This document shows, piece after piece, positions 1 to 13,462 of a stretch of 64,000 bases of DNA. Below the pieces are notes generated by a model. The model had not been told where the DNA came from. It did no database searches and saw nothing but the letters and a program-made list of their open reading frames with translations. The DNA lies in NCBI GenBank assembly GCA_037576195.1, contig CM075101.1:19468001-19532000 (forward strand), in the 5' to 3' direction. Position numbers and translations under genes: made by a program. Position 1 is the stretch's first letter. Each line of letters opens with the position of its first letter. The stretch comes from Phytoseiulus persimilis (taxonomy: Eukaryota; Arthropoda; Arachnida; Mesostigmata; Phytoseiidae).

Positions 1-2237
1 TGGCGGTGGGTGAAACGAACGAACGAACGGACGGACGAAGGAGAGAAGACAAAGTGGGGGTCACACGTTGCACACGATGAGACTCTCTTAGGATAGTTTG
101 CCTTAGGGTTGCTTGCTTGCCTGCCCGCTCGGTCGCTCGGCCGCCTGCTTCGTCGCTCGCTTGGGTGGATGGCGGCTTGGATAGGCTGGCAGTGAAGGGA
201 CGGTCGGACAGACGGGCGCACGGACGTACGGGCAAGCAAGCGGGAGTGCGGGGTGCGGGCCAGCGGGCGGGAACGATCGGTGATCCATGGACCGCCCTCC
301 CGTCGACTGCCGTCGGTCGGTCGGTCGATCTGTCGCTTCGGCCGTCTCTCCGCCTAGCACTGCTCCCGTCCATTTCACCGACTCGTGGCTCCATCTGGCC
401 CCTCAGCGGACAAGTAGCATCTCAATGTATACATTATAACGATTATTATTTTTACACATGACCACCTGCTATGACAAGAGAGCGAGCAGGCGCCCACTAA
501 CAACTCTCCACAATCTAACAACCAACATCGGTCCAATGGAGCCCGTCCGCCGCTATCGAACAGAAGAGAAAAAACCCGTGCCCGTCATCACCGCTCAGCG
601 CCGCCGAGAACGACAAATTAGCGTAAACGGTGCTGATGTGATTCATCAGAGTAGTACTGATGTTGGTGACTGGAATATCATTCGTTCAATCTGGCTTCAC
701 TTCCCCTGCCAACGTCGGCCTCGGTGCGGACTTAGTCGACCTGTGGCTCGAGGCTGCTTGGGCCTCGAACAGGCCTTTACGCCGACATGCTGCAAAAGCA
801 GGAGAGCCAGGGATGAGACCGGGCAGGGAAGCAGAGGAATATGGAGTGTGAGAGTGGGTTTTTAAAACCCAAGCTCACGTTTCAGAACCTGAACGAAGGT
901 CGTCTGAAGGCCATATGAGGTCCTGAACCCTGACGCCACACAGCGTAACCGAAGCATGTTCCAGAAGTCTCAAACCTGCATACGCTCCGGGTCCTCCCGG
1001 AACTTCCCAAGGAAACAAAGCTCATTCCGCCCCTGCTTTCCATGGAGCCAAGGAACAGGTTTTTCGGTCCACAGTCGCTCCCGGCATTCGACGGAGCCAC
1101 GCAGGTGTTCAGACGGAGCGAGTTTTCTCAATCAGGAGCTCCAAGGGACGGTTGATCTTGGAGCCTTTCATCCCTCATGACTGCCATTACCAATGCAGTC
1201 CCAATGTCCGAAAATGCTCTCTTCATGGAAACAGCTTACAATCCGCAATAGTGTGCTTCGCTATGAGTGTAGTTCCTTGGGAATCGCTCGCCCGATTTCG
1301 TGATCCCATTTAGGGACAAGGACACGAGCGCGGGGAAGAAGGACGCTCAAAGGACGGGAATCTGACAGGCCGACCAAAAGAGGGAGTAGAGAGGAGAATC
1401 CGGGGGAGGGGTGCGCTGCAATTAGCATCAGTGTGTTCATCAGCAACAACTTAACGCTCGATCTACTCCCGTTGCGACTGCCGCCGCCATCGCGGCTGGA
1501 GAGGAGCTTCAAGGAGAATAGAGAGGGAGAGGCGAAGTCGAGGGTGAGAGGGGTGGAGGAATGAAAACAAGGGAAAAACGAGAGAGAGGGCTTGGGAGGG
1601 GTCGGGGTGTCGGGTCGAACGAGAATGAAGAGCAGCCTGCCCGCCGACTCGCCTGACTGGCTGCTTGCCCGACCAGCCATGCGGGCAGACATTCAGCCGA
1701 GCGACAGGATGACAAGGGAGGAGAACGAGCAAGGATATGGGAAGAGGAAAGACGAGGAGAACGGAGGGAGAGGCGGAGGTTCGCGAAGAGATTCAAGTGG
1801 CGCGAACGTCAGGGGCAAGGAACGGACCGAATGGGTCGTGTGAGGAGAGCGCCACCGGTGTTCCGGGAAAGATAGAGGAGGAGTGGAAAAGGGAGCGAGG
1901 GAAAAAGAGCTGTGCGGCTGCCAGCGAGCTCCTTCCTAGTGGGGCACTCGTTCGCTCCTGTTTTCGTCGGTCCCTGCTCTCCTTCGTTCGCTTCCTCCTG
2001 TCCCCCTCCCCGCCTTACAGGGAGCAGAACGACGTCCCGGAGCGAGCGGAGGCGAGGAGGAGAGGACGGGACGCGGGACCAGCAGACTTTTCCCACCACA
2101 GCACCGTCGCTCCCGCTCCTCTGAAAGCAGGACGACGACGAGGGAGGAACCGCCTTGTCGAGGGCAACCGAGGGAACGGAGGGTGACTGCTGCTCCCCCG
2201 TCCCCTGCCCCGACCACCCCTATCGTCTTTTGCTCTG

Positions 2238-2277
2238 CTACCACCACCACTACCAGCAGCAGCGTTGGTGGTGGTAG
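2238..2277. repeat. 12-bp perfect inverted repeat (hairpin)
   Basis: The arm at 2238-2249 (CTACCACCACCA) is the exact reverse complement of the arm at 2266-2277, with a 16-base loop. It sits inside the simple-repeat region. The arms are themselves CCA/TGG trinucleotide repeats, so the pairing may simply reflect two opposed microsatellites. Confidence 0.6.
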
Positions 2278-5200
2278 TTGTGTGGGTAAATGCCTTCAGG
2301 GACCTCGCACGAGGGAGAGAAAACGCAAGCAAGACGAGCGGGTGAGCAAGCGAGTGGGTGGGACGTCCGCTTGGTGAGCGCTCTTTCGTTCTTCTTTCAC
2401 TCCTTCGTTCTCGTCGCTCGCTCGTTCCTTCGTTCGCGTCGTTCGCCCACCGTTCAGCCAGCCGTCCAGCGAAGGAGGGAGGGGAAAACTCACCCAACCA
2501 ACCAACCAGCCAACAGAGGGAAGGGAGGAAGGAAGGCAGGCAGGCAGCAAGCAAGCAGGCTGACTGGCACCCGCCGCATTGAGTGTTTCATGTTTGTTGA
2601 TAAGGGCAATCAAAGTTGTTCCCCAGACGACGGTCGAGAGAGGGGAACGACGCAGATGAACAGAGGAGAGCCAAGGAGCAGAGGAGAGACGTCGAGGAGT
2701 TTGAGCACAGAGAAGAGGAAAGCCCTCGCCTCAGTGGCGCAAACGGGGATAAATGGAACTGTTGGGTGTTGCTTCGCCCTTTCCGGTCGCGTGCCCACTC
2801 TACTTTCCGCAAATATCTCTTGCTTCCTCTCTCTTTTCTTACCCATTAGATCGATGGAGTGGCGAAGCGAGCGAGGGGGATACGCCGGAGCGGGAGGATC
2901 GGATGGCGGGAAGATCGGATCGGTGGTTCGAAGAACGACCGGAACGGAGTCTCGGAAGCGGCGAAATTACAATTGTTTGGACATATATCGGGCGAGTACT
3001 GGAGAGGAATGTGTAGGACTCTGGATTGAGGGCGGGGCAGGTGGCTAGAGAACGAGAATCTCAATTAGGGACTTCCCAATCGTCGTCCTCAGTGGATTAT
3101 CCGTTTCGGGCCGCTGAGAGACTTCGGAGAGAGGAGTGCGCGGATTCAAGTCGGCATAGTCAAAGGGATCCCTCGTGTGTCATTCTCCAGGTTGTTGAGC
3201 CCGGATGGAAGTGAGATGTTAGCGGACAACGCGGTCGTTCGAAGGGGCGACAATCGGGGAAAACAAGCATCCCGTCTGTCGACCTGGGGTCAACTCGGAG
3301 AAGGACGGGATAAGCTCCACAAGGGAGAAACTTTGGGCGGGACGCGGCATCGACAACTGGAGGAGGGGGAGGGGGAATGAGCCAGGACGAGGGAAGGAGG
3401 CTCGGGGAGAGGGATCAGGAGGCCAACGGGCGAAGGGAGAGACGGAAAAAAGGCGGAGCAAAGCCTCGCCTCGCTGAGCTAACGGAAAACAGCGAGGGGG
3501 AGCAAGCAACAAGATGTTTCCCCAGTTGTCTATCGCCCTCGGCGCGCCCGCTTGGTTTCTTCCCCTCCGCTTGCTGCACTCCTTTTCCGTTCCTCCTATC
3601 TTCCGATCTCCTCGCGGAACGATGATGGCGAGAAGATCGGTGGTGCACTCCCGTTTCATCTGAGCATTTGACAACAAACAGAAAAATCCGATGGATTCCT
3701 CGGGGAAGGACTTGGCGGAGAGAGGCGGCAACAGAGCCGCCAGGAAGAAGGGAGCGGAGGAAAGGCGAACTAGGGTAATATCAGGGTCTATACTACTCGA
3801 AAACATCCTTCCATTCTCCGACGAACCCAGTTTCTTCCTCGGCCGTCTGCCTTGTTTAACTTTCGTAGCGCGCTCTTTGGATTTCTCTCCTTCTCATCCC
3901 TTCCGCGCGCCGCTCATCCACTTCTATCCTCAAATACTTGAACCCTCGACACCGCGACACTCCTAGTTGGTCTCCAAGGTCCGTCAAACGAGGCCGAGGG
4001 ATCACAGTCGATCCTTCGGTGCTCTTTTCTCTCGAGTGGAGGAGCTTGTCCAGCTCAGGTCTCGCGGCCTCTGTCTCCCTCAGTCGGTCGTTGATTCTCC
4101 CTTCCTTCCTCCGAAACGCACAAACTGGCAGTGAAGCACTGGGCCAGTCCGACCTCAGCACGTACGCGCGAAGAGGAGACGTAGATGAAGGGGAGGAACA
4201 GCATGGGAATAACGGGAGCACAAAGGATAGGCGAGCGGTTGGTCGGTCACGCGAACGAGGAAGGGAAGGAACAATGGAAGATCGTTCCAGGTTGCTTGGG
4301 GAGCTTCTTGGAACGGCGCTGGCAGTTCGGCGAAGGAAAATATCTGAAACCTCAACCTTGATTCGTCCGCTGCGCTGGTTCAGGGAAGTTGAGGAACGAA
4401 GGGACCGCGGAGCGCTGTAGCTCAGGGAGATTCGCAGAGCTCCGATCCTGGATTCGCATCCCAGATAGCATGAGACGAACGGGGCCGCTAATGAAGAGAT
4501 AAACTATGATCATTGCCTGGCTTCCCGACGCTTGAAAACATTTCTCGATGAGCTCCGGATTTGAATCTTCTTCTCTACCGATCTTTCTGCCCGAGTAGAC
4601 CTTCCCTCGTTCGGAGCGACGAGTTTCCTGTGGAGTGTAATCCCGTGTTTGTGTGTGTGGGGGGCGAGTCTATCGATGTGTGTGCCCTGCTAGGCCGTTC
4701 GCAGCATGATTTTAATTCTCGGCAGCGGCGCTTGTCGTCGTTCCACCGAATCGAGAGTAGACTCGGGTAATGAAAGTTAACAAACTGATCTCGCCCGCCG
4801 ACCCCGAGCTCACTCACTCGACGGCTCGTTCGTTCAATCTTTTCCTTTCTCGCTCGCAACTCCCTGCGCGCTCCTTTCCCGTCCCCCACAGGTGAAGAGC
4901 ACCCGCTGCAGCCATCGCCGCCTAGCTGGTAGCGGACTCAACTCTACCCGACTCGAACCCTGCCTGCCGTTCGTTCTCTGTTTCTTTCGTCAATTTCTTT
5001 CATTGATTCGCTCGTTCCCTCGTCGTTCGCTCCTCGCCTGCCTTTCGTTCCCCCGGGCGGGGCGAGCAAGCACAACCATCACCGCGGCGGCGGCGACGAA
5101 GACGACGAGGAGGGACAAGAGTGGGGGAGGGGGCGGGAGACTACGACGACGAGGGAGCGGAGCTGCTGCTGCCGCCGCCGTGGGCCGCTTAGACTAAGAA

Positions 5201-5415
5201 GGGAGAGTTAATCTTCTCTCGGGACGATGGCGGGGTGAAATTGGAGATTACAGAGAGGTAGAGGAAGGGAGGAGCGACGGCGTGGTGAAAAGAGGAGATG
5301 AGAGACGACGAGAGGAGGGTAGAGCGAGCGACGAAGGGAGCACTCTTGGGGTCTCAGCTCACCGACTGCTGCTGCTACACTCCGGGGGGTTGAACGGACA
5401 GACGAGCAGACCGTT

Positions 5416-5472
5416 CGTCTGTCCGTCCGTCCGTCTGTCCGTCCGACCGACCGACCGACCGACCAACCGACA
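5416..5472. repeat. tetranucleotide microsatellite (GTCC then GACC)
   Basis: A run of GTCC/GTCT units switches directly into GACC units, about 57 bases in all. Shorter CGGT/GACC runs lie near 309-326, 5979-5995, 50540-50585 and 60276-60292. This is visible directly in the sequence and no function is claimed. Confidence 0.85.
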
Positions 5473-6700
5473 GAGCGAGAGAACGGCGGGCGGGCGGTCG
5501 CCGGCGAGAGAGGGACAAGGAGAGTGGATGAAGAGAGAAAAATAGCAGCGGACCGGGGAGGGGAAGATAAACGAGCGAACGAGCGACGACGAAGCGGAGA
5601 ATTAAGCAGCGAAAAGAAGAGGTGGGCCGGGACGGGCGAGAGGGAAGTGAACGAGGAGTGACAGCGGCAGTAAAGCTAATCATTTTCTGCGTATTTGCTC
5701 GCTCCTGTCGTTCCCGCTCTCTCCGCCGAATCTGAGATCCATCTGAGCCCACCCGTCGCTTGCTTACTTGGCTGCTTTATAGGTCGATCGGCTCCTTTGC
5801 TTGCTCAGCCGCTCCCTCTCGCAGTCAGTCAACCCCTCGTTGGCTCGCCCACTCAGAACGGAGCATGCCTCACCCGCAGCAACAGCGATCCGGACGAGAG
5901 GCGGCAGTGCAACCGGTGGCAGGTGCACAATGAACAACACAACGGCGTCTGATCCATTTGTTAGTGCCGAGCGAGGGCCGGTCGGTCGGTCGGTCGGCAC
6001 CGGCTGGTGACAACCTTCCTCCTATTGAGCACCGAGATCGAGCCGGACGGAATCTCAGCCTCGTTTCGAGCCCAGCCGGCCGAGATTCGCGATGAATACA
6101 TCCCTCGCTCTCGTTCCCATAGACTCGATCCAGAGACCGCGCCAGCATTTCGACAAGCGCATCGTGCGGTCGGCATTCCGACCGGCGCGATCTTGTAGAA
6201 GGTCTTGTTGTTTTGGTGAGGGGCGCTTGTGGCCGACACGCCGCTCTTCTGACGCAAGCCTTCGACATGAACAGCTGCCCTCGAATCCAATATGCTGTCA
6301 ACCAAACCTCGCGAGGTATCATCTGACTCTCCGGAACCCGTTGTCCAGCCTCAGTTGGAATGCGGAAATTAGTTTCGACTCGATGGGACGACAAGAGCTC
6401 CTCGACAACGTTCACGCCATTCACCCGGCTGTTCCGCGGTCAGGCGGCGACGAAAGCTTTCGAGTTCGAATAAAAATTCGATCGAACGCATGCGCTTCGG
6501 TTACGACCCGACTCTCCCACAAAAGATCGTGTGCGCTCGATCAGCGTCGCCATCCACTCCTCCCGTATGAAGGAGATGTCTCCGCTCATTTGCGCGGCCG
6601 TTTGGGAGGTTTTGGGATGGGTCGCGTGCACTCGAAGCCGCTCGCAGGAATGCGCATATAATCCGCTTCCTAAACTGCGGGCTGTCTAGAATGCTCCGAC

Positions 6701-9700
6701 CAACGCGAGCCTGATTCAATGGTTACAGAGAGCCGACGTTTCAGACGCACACACAATCCGACTGCCCACTCACAGCTATTATAGGGTACTGCTGGAGGCC
6801 TGACAGCTCCAAGGCCATGAAGAGAGGGGTTAGATGCCTCAGGGAGACGAGAGGATCAGCCAAGATAGCTCCTTTTCGCAAAAAGGCCGCAGAACGGGTC
6901 GAATCGCCGAACCCAATCCAAAATGGGAGAGCGGGGCATCGCAATGCCACCGGGGATAAGGGGGAGGTATAGAGCAGAGGCGACAACGAAGTGTGCTGGG
7001 TAAGTTGGGAGGGGGGGCGAGGTGTCGGGGGGATCGGCAGGCCAACAAGGGACTGGGGAGGAAGCAGTTGGAGGGAGGGGCTCGGAGCAGCAGAGCGGGC
7101 TGGGTGAAGCGAGCTGTTCTGCTCGATTCGTTTCGCATTCATTCTAGTCACAGACGATTACAACCTACCCCAACTCAACGACTGAATTATTCCCAAACGT
7201 GAGAACCACGCAACACCCCTTCCAACGAATCGAACAAACGAGCCAAAAAGGGAACCGGCGGGCGGGCGAAGGCTCGAGAGTTGAGTGGAAGAAAAAAGTA
7301 GCCGAGTGGCTCAGCTGGGACTTCAGAAAACGCAATTAGCTGCCATCAAATGTAAGAGAGCGGGAAACTCATTTGTTCTGTGGACTTGCTCGAATGACCC
7401 TTGAGTTGGACACCTGAATTGAGAACTCTTCATTCTGGTGGCTAACGAACGGACCGAAGATGTGAAGCTGTATTGTTGACCATGAGTCCTCGCGGACTCC
7501 GGGTCAACGAGTCTCTGAGAGACTTCTGTGTCATTGGGCTGTTGTTGTAGCCACTGTCGACTTTGTTATCAAACTCAGTCACACCTGAATCGAATGCAGA
7601 TTCTCTAAGGCATTCGTAGAATTTGCTTGATGGTTATCAAAAGGCCTTCGCGTCCTCAGCGTGTTGCTATGATAACGGTAGAATAGCCAGGAAGGATCTC
7701 ACATTTTTCGGTTCTTTCCTTACTATTGTGTTCGATTCAGAGTCTCCGGGTGCGGTCACGCCCACGGGGAGATGGAGAATGTTTGAGCTGGAGTGCATGA
7801 ATTTCATTCTCATTTTCGGTCTCTTTCTCGTTCGCTGGCTCACAATCAGTGGGACCCCACCTCGATCGACCCCGACTTATAGCAGAAAACGGGTCTGTCC
7901 GCTTGAGTGCTCGGTTTGTCAACGAGGGGATCTCGACGAGCGCACATAACGACAATAGAATAGAAGAAAAAGCAATCGCAGCGGCTCCATTTTGGAATAT
8001 TGCGTTACTCCGTTAGTTACGAGAGGTGCCTGCCCTGACGTCATGTGACGACAAAGTCCTCAGGATGATTTTCGGAACCACGACTGAGAAGCTTCAGCTC
8101 TGGGACGAGATCCCCCCGAATGAGCATGGCTCATCTCGAGCAGCAACTGTTATCGGCGGTCCTCAATCGATCGATTTTTCACCCGGAGCTCTCGTTTTTG
8201 TCCGTGTCTCCGAAGCTCGTCGCTATCTCCATCTCTCTCGGATCTAGAGCTCTTCAATCCCCTCGAACACGACTTCTCAAGCTTCCCTGCTCCAATCCCA
8301 CGCTTCACTAACAGAATCAATCAAAATCGTTCTTCAAAGCTGCTGATTCACCTACCCTCTCGTCTTGGCTCATGCGGTCCCCGGTTTCGAGCTCGCACTC
8401 GGGTAGCTATGTCGTTCTCGTTGCTGAGCCCCGGCTTCAAATCAGTGTCGACGTCGGGACAAAATCGCGTGGAGAGTTTGGAGAACAGGGTTCCGGAATC
8501 TCTCAAATCACGGCAGCTGCCTCCTCCTGACTCATCAATCCAGTTTTGCCCCTGTCGTTCTCCATCTGCAGTGGTGTACGAATGATTTTGAGAATCGGGA
8601 GCCGTTTCAACCGAGCGCGACACTTGGCTGCGGTCTTTGGAATCATTTCGAAGTCTGTTGAGAGCCTCGTTCCCAATCAGATACCCGGCGCGAACAGAAC
8701 GAACGAACGAACAGCTGTTGGAAGCCAACGAGACAGCTCAAAAACATCGCCAAGCCCATGGTGGCGAGCCCGATAGGCTGTAGAATCTCCCTGTCCCCGA
8801 CGATGACGAGAACCTGAGTACGACTCCTTCGGGGGCTCGTGATCCAGGTTCTCGAAAAATGAAGAAACACCTCGCCAAAGTCCGGAAAATTCCACCGGAG
8901 CCGATTCCTCCATCTCCGCGACAAACTCCGAGCTATCCAAGAAGAACCAATCGAATCAACGAGGCGCGAATAGGTGCGCTGCGGCACGGCCCTCAGAAAA
9001 GTGGGGAGCTGATCGGAGAGTTGATTGCGGCTGAAGGCAAGTTATTAGATCAAGCAAAAAAATAATCAGGGATCAACGAACAGCGGAATTAATTAGCGGT
9101 GAAGGGAGAGAGATGAGTGGATCAATGGGGCCGCGCCGGAATCTCGTTATGATCTCTAAGAGGCGAGCAATCTCCCCGGGGTATTGTGCGGGAGGAGGCT
9201 CTCTCTCCCACACCAATGATCTTCCCGTCCGTATTCGGGTCTTCCCAACAGGAAAACAGCCGGAAACGCGCTCTTCGAGCTCGAGCGTTTGATTGTGCGA
9301 TCGATCAAAAGTAGGCGAGATGAAGGGTTCAAGGAGACGCCCGCCGGCCGGACATCAAACCATCTTGCTCCTTCCCGGCCGGAACGTAAGGGATTCCCAG
9401 GCGCAATCCGGAGCGAAACTCCATCAGAATCGGCGAGATACAGCTGATGCGAAGAATCGTTTTGATCCAACGCAGCGGATTGTCGTCGCCACTGAGCGTT
9501 CAAAAAGACTCCGAACTGTGAGCCTTGGGGGAGCGAGCCAACATTCCGCTGCAATGCATGTTTTTTTTTTATTTGGCACTCAGAACACGACAGTTTCGAG
9601 TGCTTGCGAACCTGTCCGTTGAGTCGGGAGCCTGTCGAGTGTTCGCATGAACGCACTCGCCAATAGACTCGAACAAAGCTCTTCTGCAGCAACATTTGAA

Positions 9701-11976
9701 TGTGAGATACCGTGGAGAATGTATCGCACAATGCAAGTCCAACTGCCTCCTGGCGAACGCGAAACGAAACTCGTCTGCCGGCACAATGAGAACGATCCTC
9801 CGCACAGATGATCCGTATCCGAATTCGAGACAGTTTGGGCGCAAAAACCGTTGTTCAATGCTTCCGTGAACGCGTTCCGTCCGAACATCAGCACGATTCT
9901 CTCTCCTCCTCTTCCCAAACAAAAGTTCCGCCACAATATCCGAGACTCCATGAGTGACTCGGGTTCTACAATCACCGTGAAGTCGAGGAACGGTCTCCAG
10001 CGGCGGCAGACATTTTGAACCACAACGACGACAAATGGTCCAAAGTCATGCTGAGCTCCCAATCGGCGAACGTCAGGACGCAAATGGAGCTTTGCTCGCT
10101 CTTGATAGAGCCCTCTGAGCTTGAGGCTTGAGATTAGCTCGTAATCCCGTTGAGGGCTGGGCCGAGTTTGAAACTCTGCCGGATTAGAGCAATGAGAGCG
10201 CATATGGCCGGACGAAATACGATCAGCGAGCGGGCGGCCGACTCGACGCCTATTATTTGACATCGAGACAAAAAATCGTGCCACCGAGATGCTCTTCCCC
10301 TCCGGGTCTTCTGTCTGGCCGTTAATCTACTCTGGTCGCTCATTCTCGCTCGCACAATTGATTCGACACAGGTGTCAAAAATAAGATACATTCGGAACTG
10401 TCCATGGAACTTGCTCTGGGTCGAGATCTCAAATGCGACGACTTCGTTTCCTCAACCTCGATAAAGAGAATTCGTCACGGAATATATGACTCACTGAACC
10501 AGTTCTCACCAAAGACCCACGTCGTGAGTCAAGATTGAACTTTCCAGGCGATTTCTCCAGTTCGTCCGCAGGGAGTCTCGGCTTCCAGAAGTGCTCTAGA
10601 GGCGTCGTTTGGAGCTCCAACCGCCGTCGTTTCTTCGGGACCCGTTCGTCTTTCGGGCGAAAGCAATTTTACTTGGCAACATAATGGGAGGCTTTCAGAG
10701 GCCGCTACATCGATACGACTCGAACAGTCACCGTAGTTCTAAAGCTCATTTCATAATCGAAGTCGGCATTGATTCAGTGCCGCCGTTCGACTAATGGAAA
10801 ACTACCCTCGAGAATCTGAGAGTACTGTGCGCCATGCGTCGTTCACAACGATGGCAATCCGAGTTTGTTCGTTTGATCGTGCGCTCAGACTCGAAATCGA
10901 TGCTTGGTAAGTGGTCATTGTTCGAATATCATTAGAGGATGCGTCCGCGTTTGTTTACAAGCTTCTGCGGCTGACGGGTCGACCTTTCCACTGAGAATGA
11001 AGCTTTCAATCGTTGGATAGGAAGCGCGGCTCGCGCGAGATGACGTTTTCTTCGTTCGAAAATAGCCCCGAGCGGAACGATGGGAGTACTCCACTCAACT
11101 ATATCGAATCGCATCGGGGACTCTATCACTCCGGAAAAACAATCACACTCAGCGATCCACCGTTCCCATGATCGATACTGATTTCTCCCGTCTCATTAGC
11201 TCCGACAACCGAAGCATGCTTGAACCCGCTGAGCTGTCCACCTTTTTCTCAGCAATGAAAAAGTTTCGATGCTCTTACATGTCCCTTGATATTGGTCGCG
11301 AGCGCGTTCGCCCTGCAAGGCGGCCGTCACATAGACTCGAACCATACCAGGGAAAGTCTTGAGCGGCGTGGTCACAGATGGATCAGCTCCGACCATTTCT
11401 CAAGTCAATAATTGGTCCATTAAATGGAGGCACACGGATACGGCGTGCCGTGATTAAATTACCGACGTTCTTCCGATTGGTCAAAATCTGATAGTACATT
11501 ATCCCAGAATCTGAAGAGTGAACGTTAGTTCTCCGCTTCATGGATCGAGAAGTTGAGGAGGGGCCCAGTCGGCGAACACTCGGAAACATGTCGGAAACGG
11601 AGAAACGGATTCCTTAAGAACCAACCCTTCCAGAATGGTCATTCGGCGTGGATTTTTCTAGGAATCCGGAGCAGATATTCGAATCCTTTCAGAAGCGACG
11701 GAACGACGAGCGTCTCGAGAAACATTCTTAAATCAGATAATCCCCAATGAACTTTCTCCCATTCTCGAGTCGAAGCAACTTTTGACACGTCTAGTATCCA
11801 AGACGGTTTCCGCATAAGGCCGATCGAAGGAGGAGCCCTCTCCGCTCGACACTCATGGGAGACGAATGCGTAACCTAATCGTGCAACACAGTCCTACGAG
11901 CAATCGATTCCAATCGATTATGAGTCGTCGCGGAGCAAAGTGAAGAACTGAATCGAGCGTTCTGATATATTCGAAC
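6701..11976. other. unresolved stretch, no gene supported
   Basis: There is no recognisable protein family here. The longest frames (for example about 230 codons on the minus strand at 9580-10284, and overlapping minus frames near 8350-8990) overlap each other in different frames and have no convincing splice partners. A minus-strand frame near 8680-8870 encodes a hydrophobic segment after a possible acceptor, and another near 8356-8710 ends at a good donor (AGAGG|gtaggt). A real minus-strand gene at 8.3-8.95 kb is therefore possible but not established. Confidence 0.4.
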
Positions 11977-13189
11977 ATGGTCGAGTACAAGGCAGTGGGC
12001 CAATGTGGAAGTGAGGAACAAACTACTGTTGAAGATATCGATTTCAAGGTCGTCAACAGGATCGTCAGCAATGTATTCCTACTGGTCACGCTACAGCTGA
12101 CCATTTACTACGGTAAGCTTACCATTCCATGGCACGCAAACTTCCGCCAGAGTTAATGAGCGAACTCCGTGGAGCGAGTCGGAATATGAGGCAGCGTGCT
12201 TTGAAAGAGACATCTCTTGTGACAGCCAATCATACGATGCACGCTGATCTTTGAGAAGAGCAACTCGTATTGATCTATCGATCGTATCGATCGACTGTCC
12301 AAATTCATGTACTTGGTGCTGTATTTCCATGTTTCTTGACTATGCTCCGCCGCAGCGTGCGGCATCGTCGGCGCCATTCCCCGGCTCTCGAAGTGTCAGA
12401 GACCGCGGGATCAGAGGGAAACGAGCTGCGTCTAATCTCGTTTTCGTCTGGATAACGCAATCGAGATGAGGCAGAGGAAAATTCCATCTTAGAACGGTCG
12501 AAACTTGAATTCCCCAGCCTAGGCGCTGATGCTCTTCTGCTCGATCCTAAAGGTTTCTCCTTTCAATATCCACAGCTGGGATCCGCTATTTGATAACCTG
12601 CTCTGCAAACGTCTTGAAACTGATAGAAAAAGATTATTACCACGTGGCGCTGCTGACATTCATAGCTACCTCGTTGGTTTTCGTCTACAGCAGGAAATAC
12701 CACCGAAGCTTCCCACGGAATCTCCTTTTCGTGCCTCTGCCCATCGGTGGATTGGGAGTGATTTTCCTCGTTCAACTGGTTCGCTTCGGCCTCGATAGAG
12801 CCTCTCGGAGTGATGTTCCTGCCCTCCTATTTCTCCTCATGACCTGCGCCCTCATAGCCATGGCATCACGCAGTGCATTCTTCCCTTACAAGAGTTGGTG
12901 GCGGAGTTCGGGAATATTTCTTATCTTAACGCTTTTGGTGGGGGGCGGAATGGTTCTGACGTTTCGAATGCAAGACGACTTCCGATACCTATCACTAGTC
13001 ATCTTATCAGTGGTGCTCCTCTATCTCGTGATAAGAGTACGTGTACTCGTTCTCAGCAAAGGATTCAATAAGGCACCACAAGACGCTCTCAGCGTTTACT
13101 TGGATCTTCTCGTGGTACCGTTGGCCGTTGTTAGCGGTCCGATCACGTTCGCCTACTTTTACGTAGTCCCACACAGCTATGAGAGGTGA
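11977..13189 (+). CDS. multi-pass membrane protein, TMBIM/Bax inhibitor-1-like
   Basis: Two exons, 11977-12112 and 12576-13189, join in phase (G|CT) to give 249 residues. The start is the first ATG of an acidic leader that runs into a hydrophobic helix, as in the family. The length and the roughly seven hydrophobic segments fit TMBIM/Lifeguard/BI-1 proteins, which sit in ER, Golgi or mitochondrial membranes and modulate calcium leak and cell death. Near the C-terminus QDALSVYLDLL matches the family pattern of a small-residue, Leu-Tyr-Leu-Asp helix start. The segment that usually holds a Tyr-Asp-Thr-Gln-like motif instead reads LLYLVIRVR, so one of the two family aspartates appears lost. The intron is GTAAGC...CACAG. 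An AATAAA at 13463 follows. Family assignment rests on topology and weak motifs, and another membrane family is possible. Confidence 0.6.
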
Positions 13190-13462
13190 AATTGAGTTTG
13201 AGTTCCTGATGAATTGTTGCTCATACGAGGAGGGACAAAGGAGTGATCCGGAGAATACTGGGTTCCCTGCAAGAAGCCGAATCCAAGAATATTCAGTTTT
13301 TGTTCGTGAAATTGGTCCGGAACGAATGCGCGTAAGAGATGATCTCTGGCGAACATGGAGACGAAAATCGCAAGCTTTCGTTCCAAACTCTGGCATCGAG
13401 CTTACCGATGATAAATGTACATACATTTTAGCTCTAATCGTGTGCATGCCGTGACTACATCG

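Larger units (their letters stand above)
1..6700. other. GC-rich, simple-repeat region without a supportable gene
   Basis: The stretch is dominated by GA-rich or CT-rich tracts, tetranucleotide runs (GAAC, GGAC, CGGT, GTCC) and CpG-rich sequence. Open frames are common on both strands and overlap in several frames. That is what stop-poor, biased sequence gives, and none resembles a known family. The composition is like promoter and 5' leader DNA of an arthropod gene. A short frame starting at the ATG at 5866 and running into CAG|gtgcac near 5924 could be a first coding exon, but I found no partner exon. What the region serves, and on which strand, is not shown by the sequence. Confidence 0.5.

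Noticed and set aside
4408-4470. tRNA-like segment (GTAGCTCAGGGAG ... GGATTCGCATCCCAG)
   Set aside because: It has A-box- and B-box-like words at about the right spacing, but the acceptor stem does not pair and the T-stem has a mismatch at the loop. At best it is a decayed tRNA or SINE piece.
7299-7350. tRNA-Leu/Ser-like A box (GCCGAGTGGCTCAGC)
   Set aside because: No B box or pairing stems follow, so it is a chance match.
9156-10284. long minus-strand frames (about 190 and 234 codons)
   Set aside because: They overlap in different frames, have no recognisable domain or good splice partners, and fit a stop-poor stretch.
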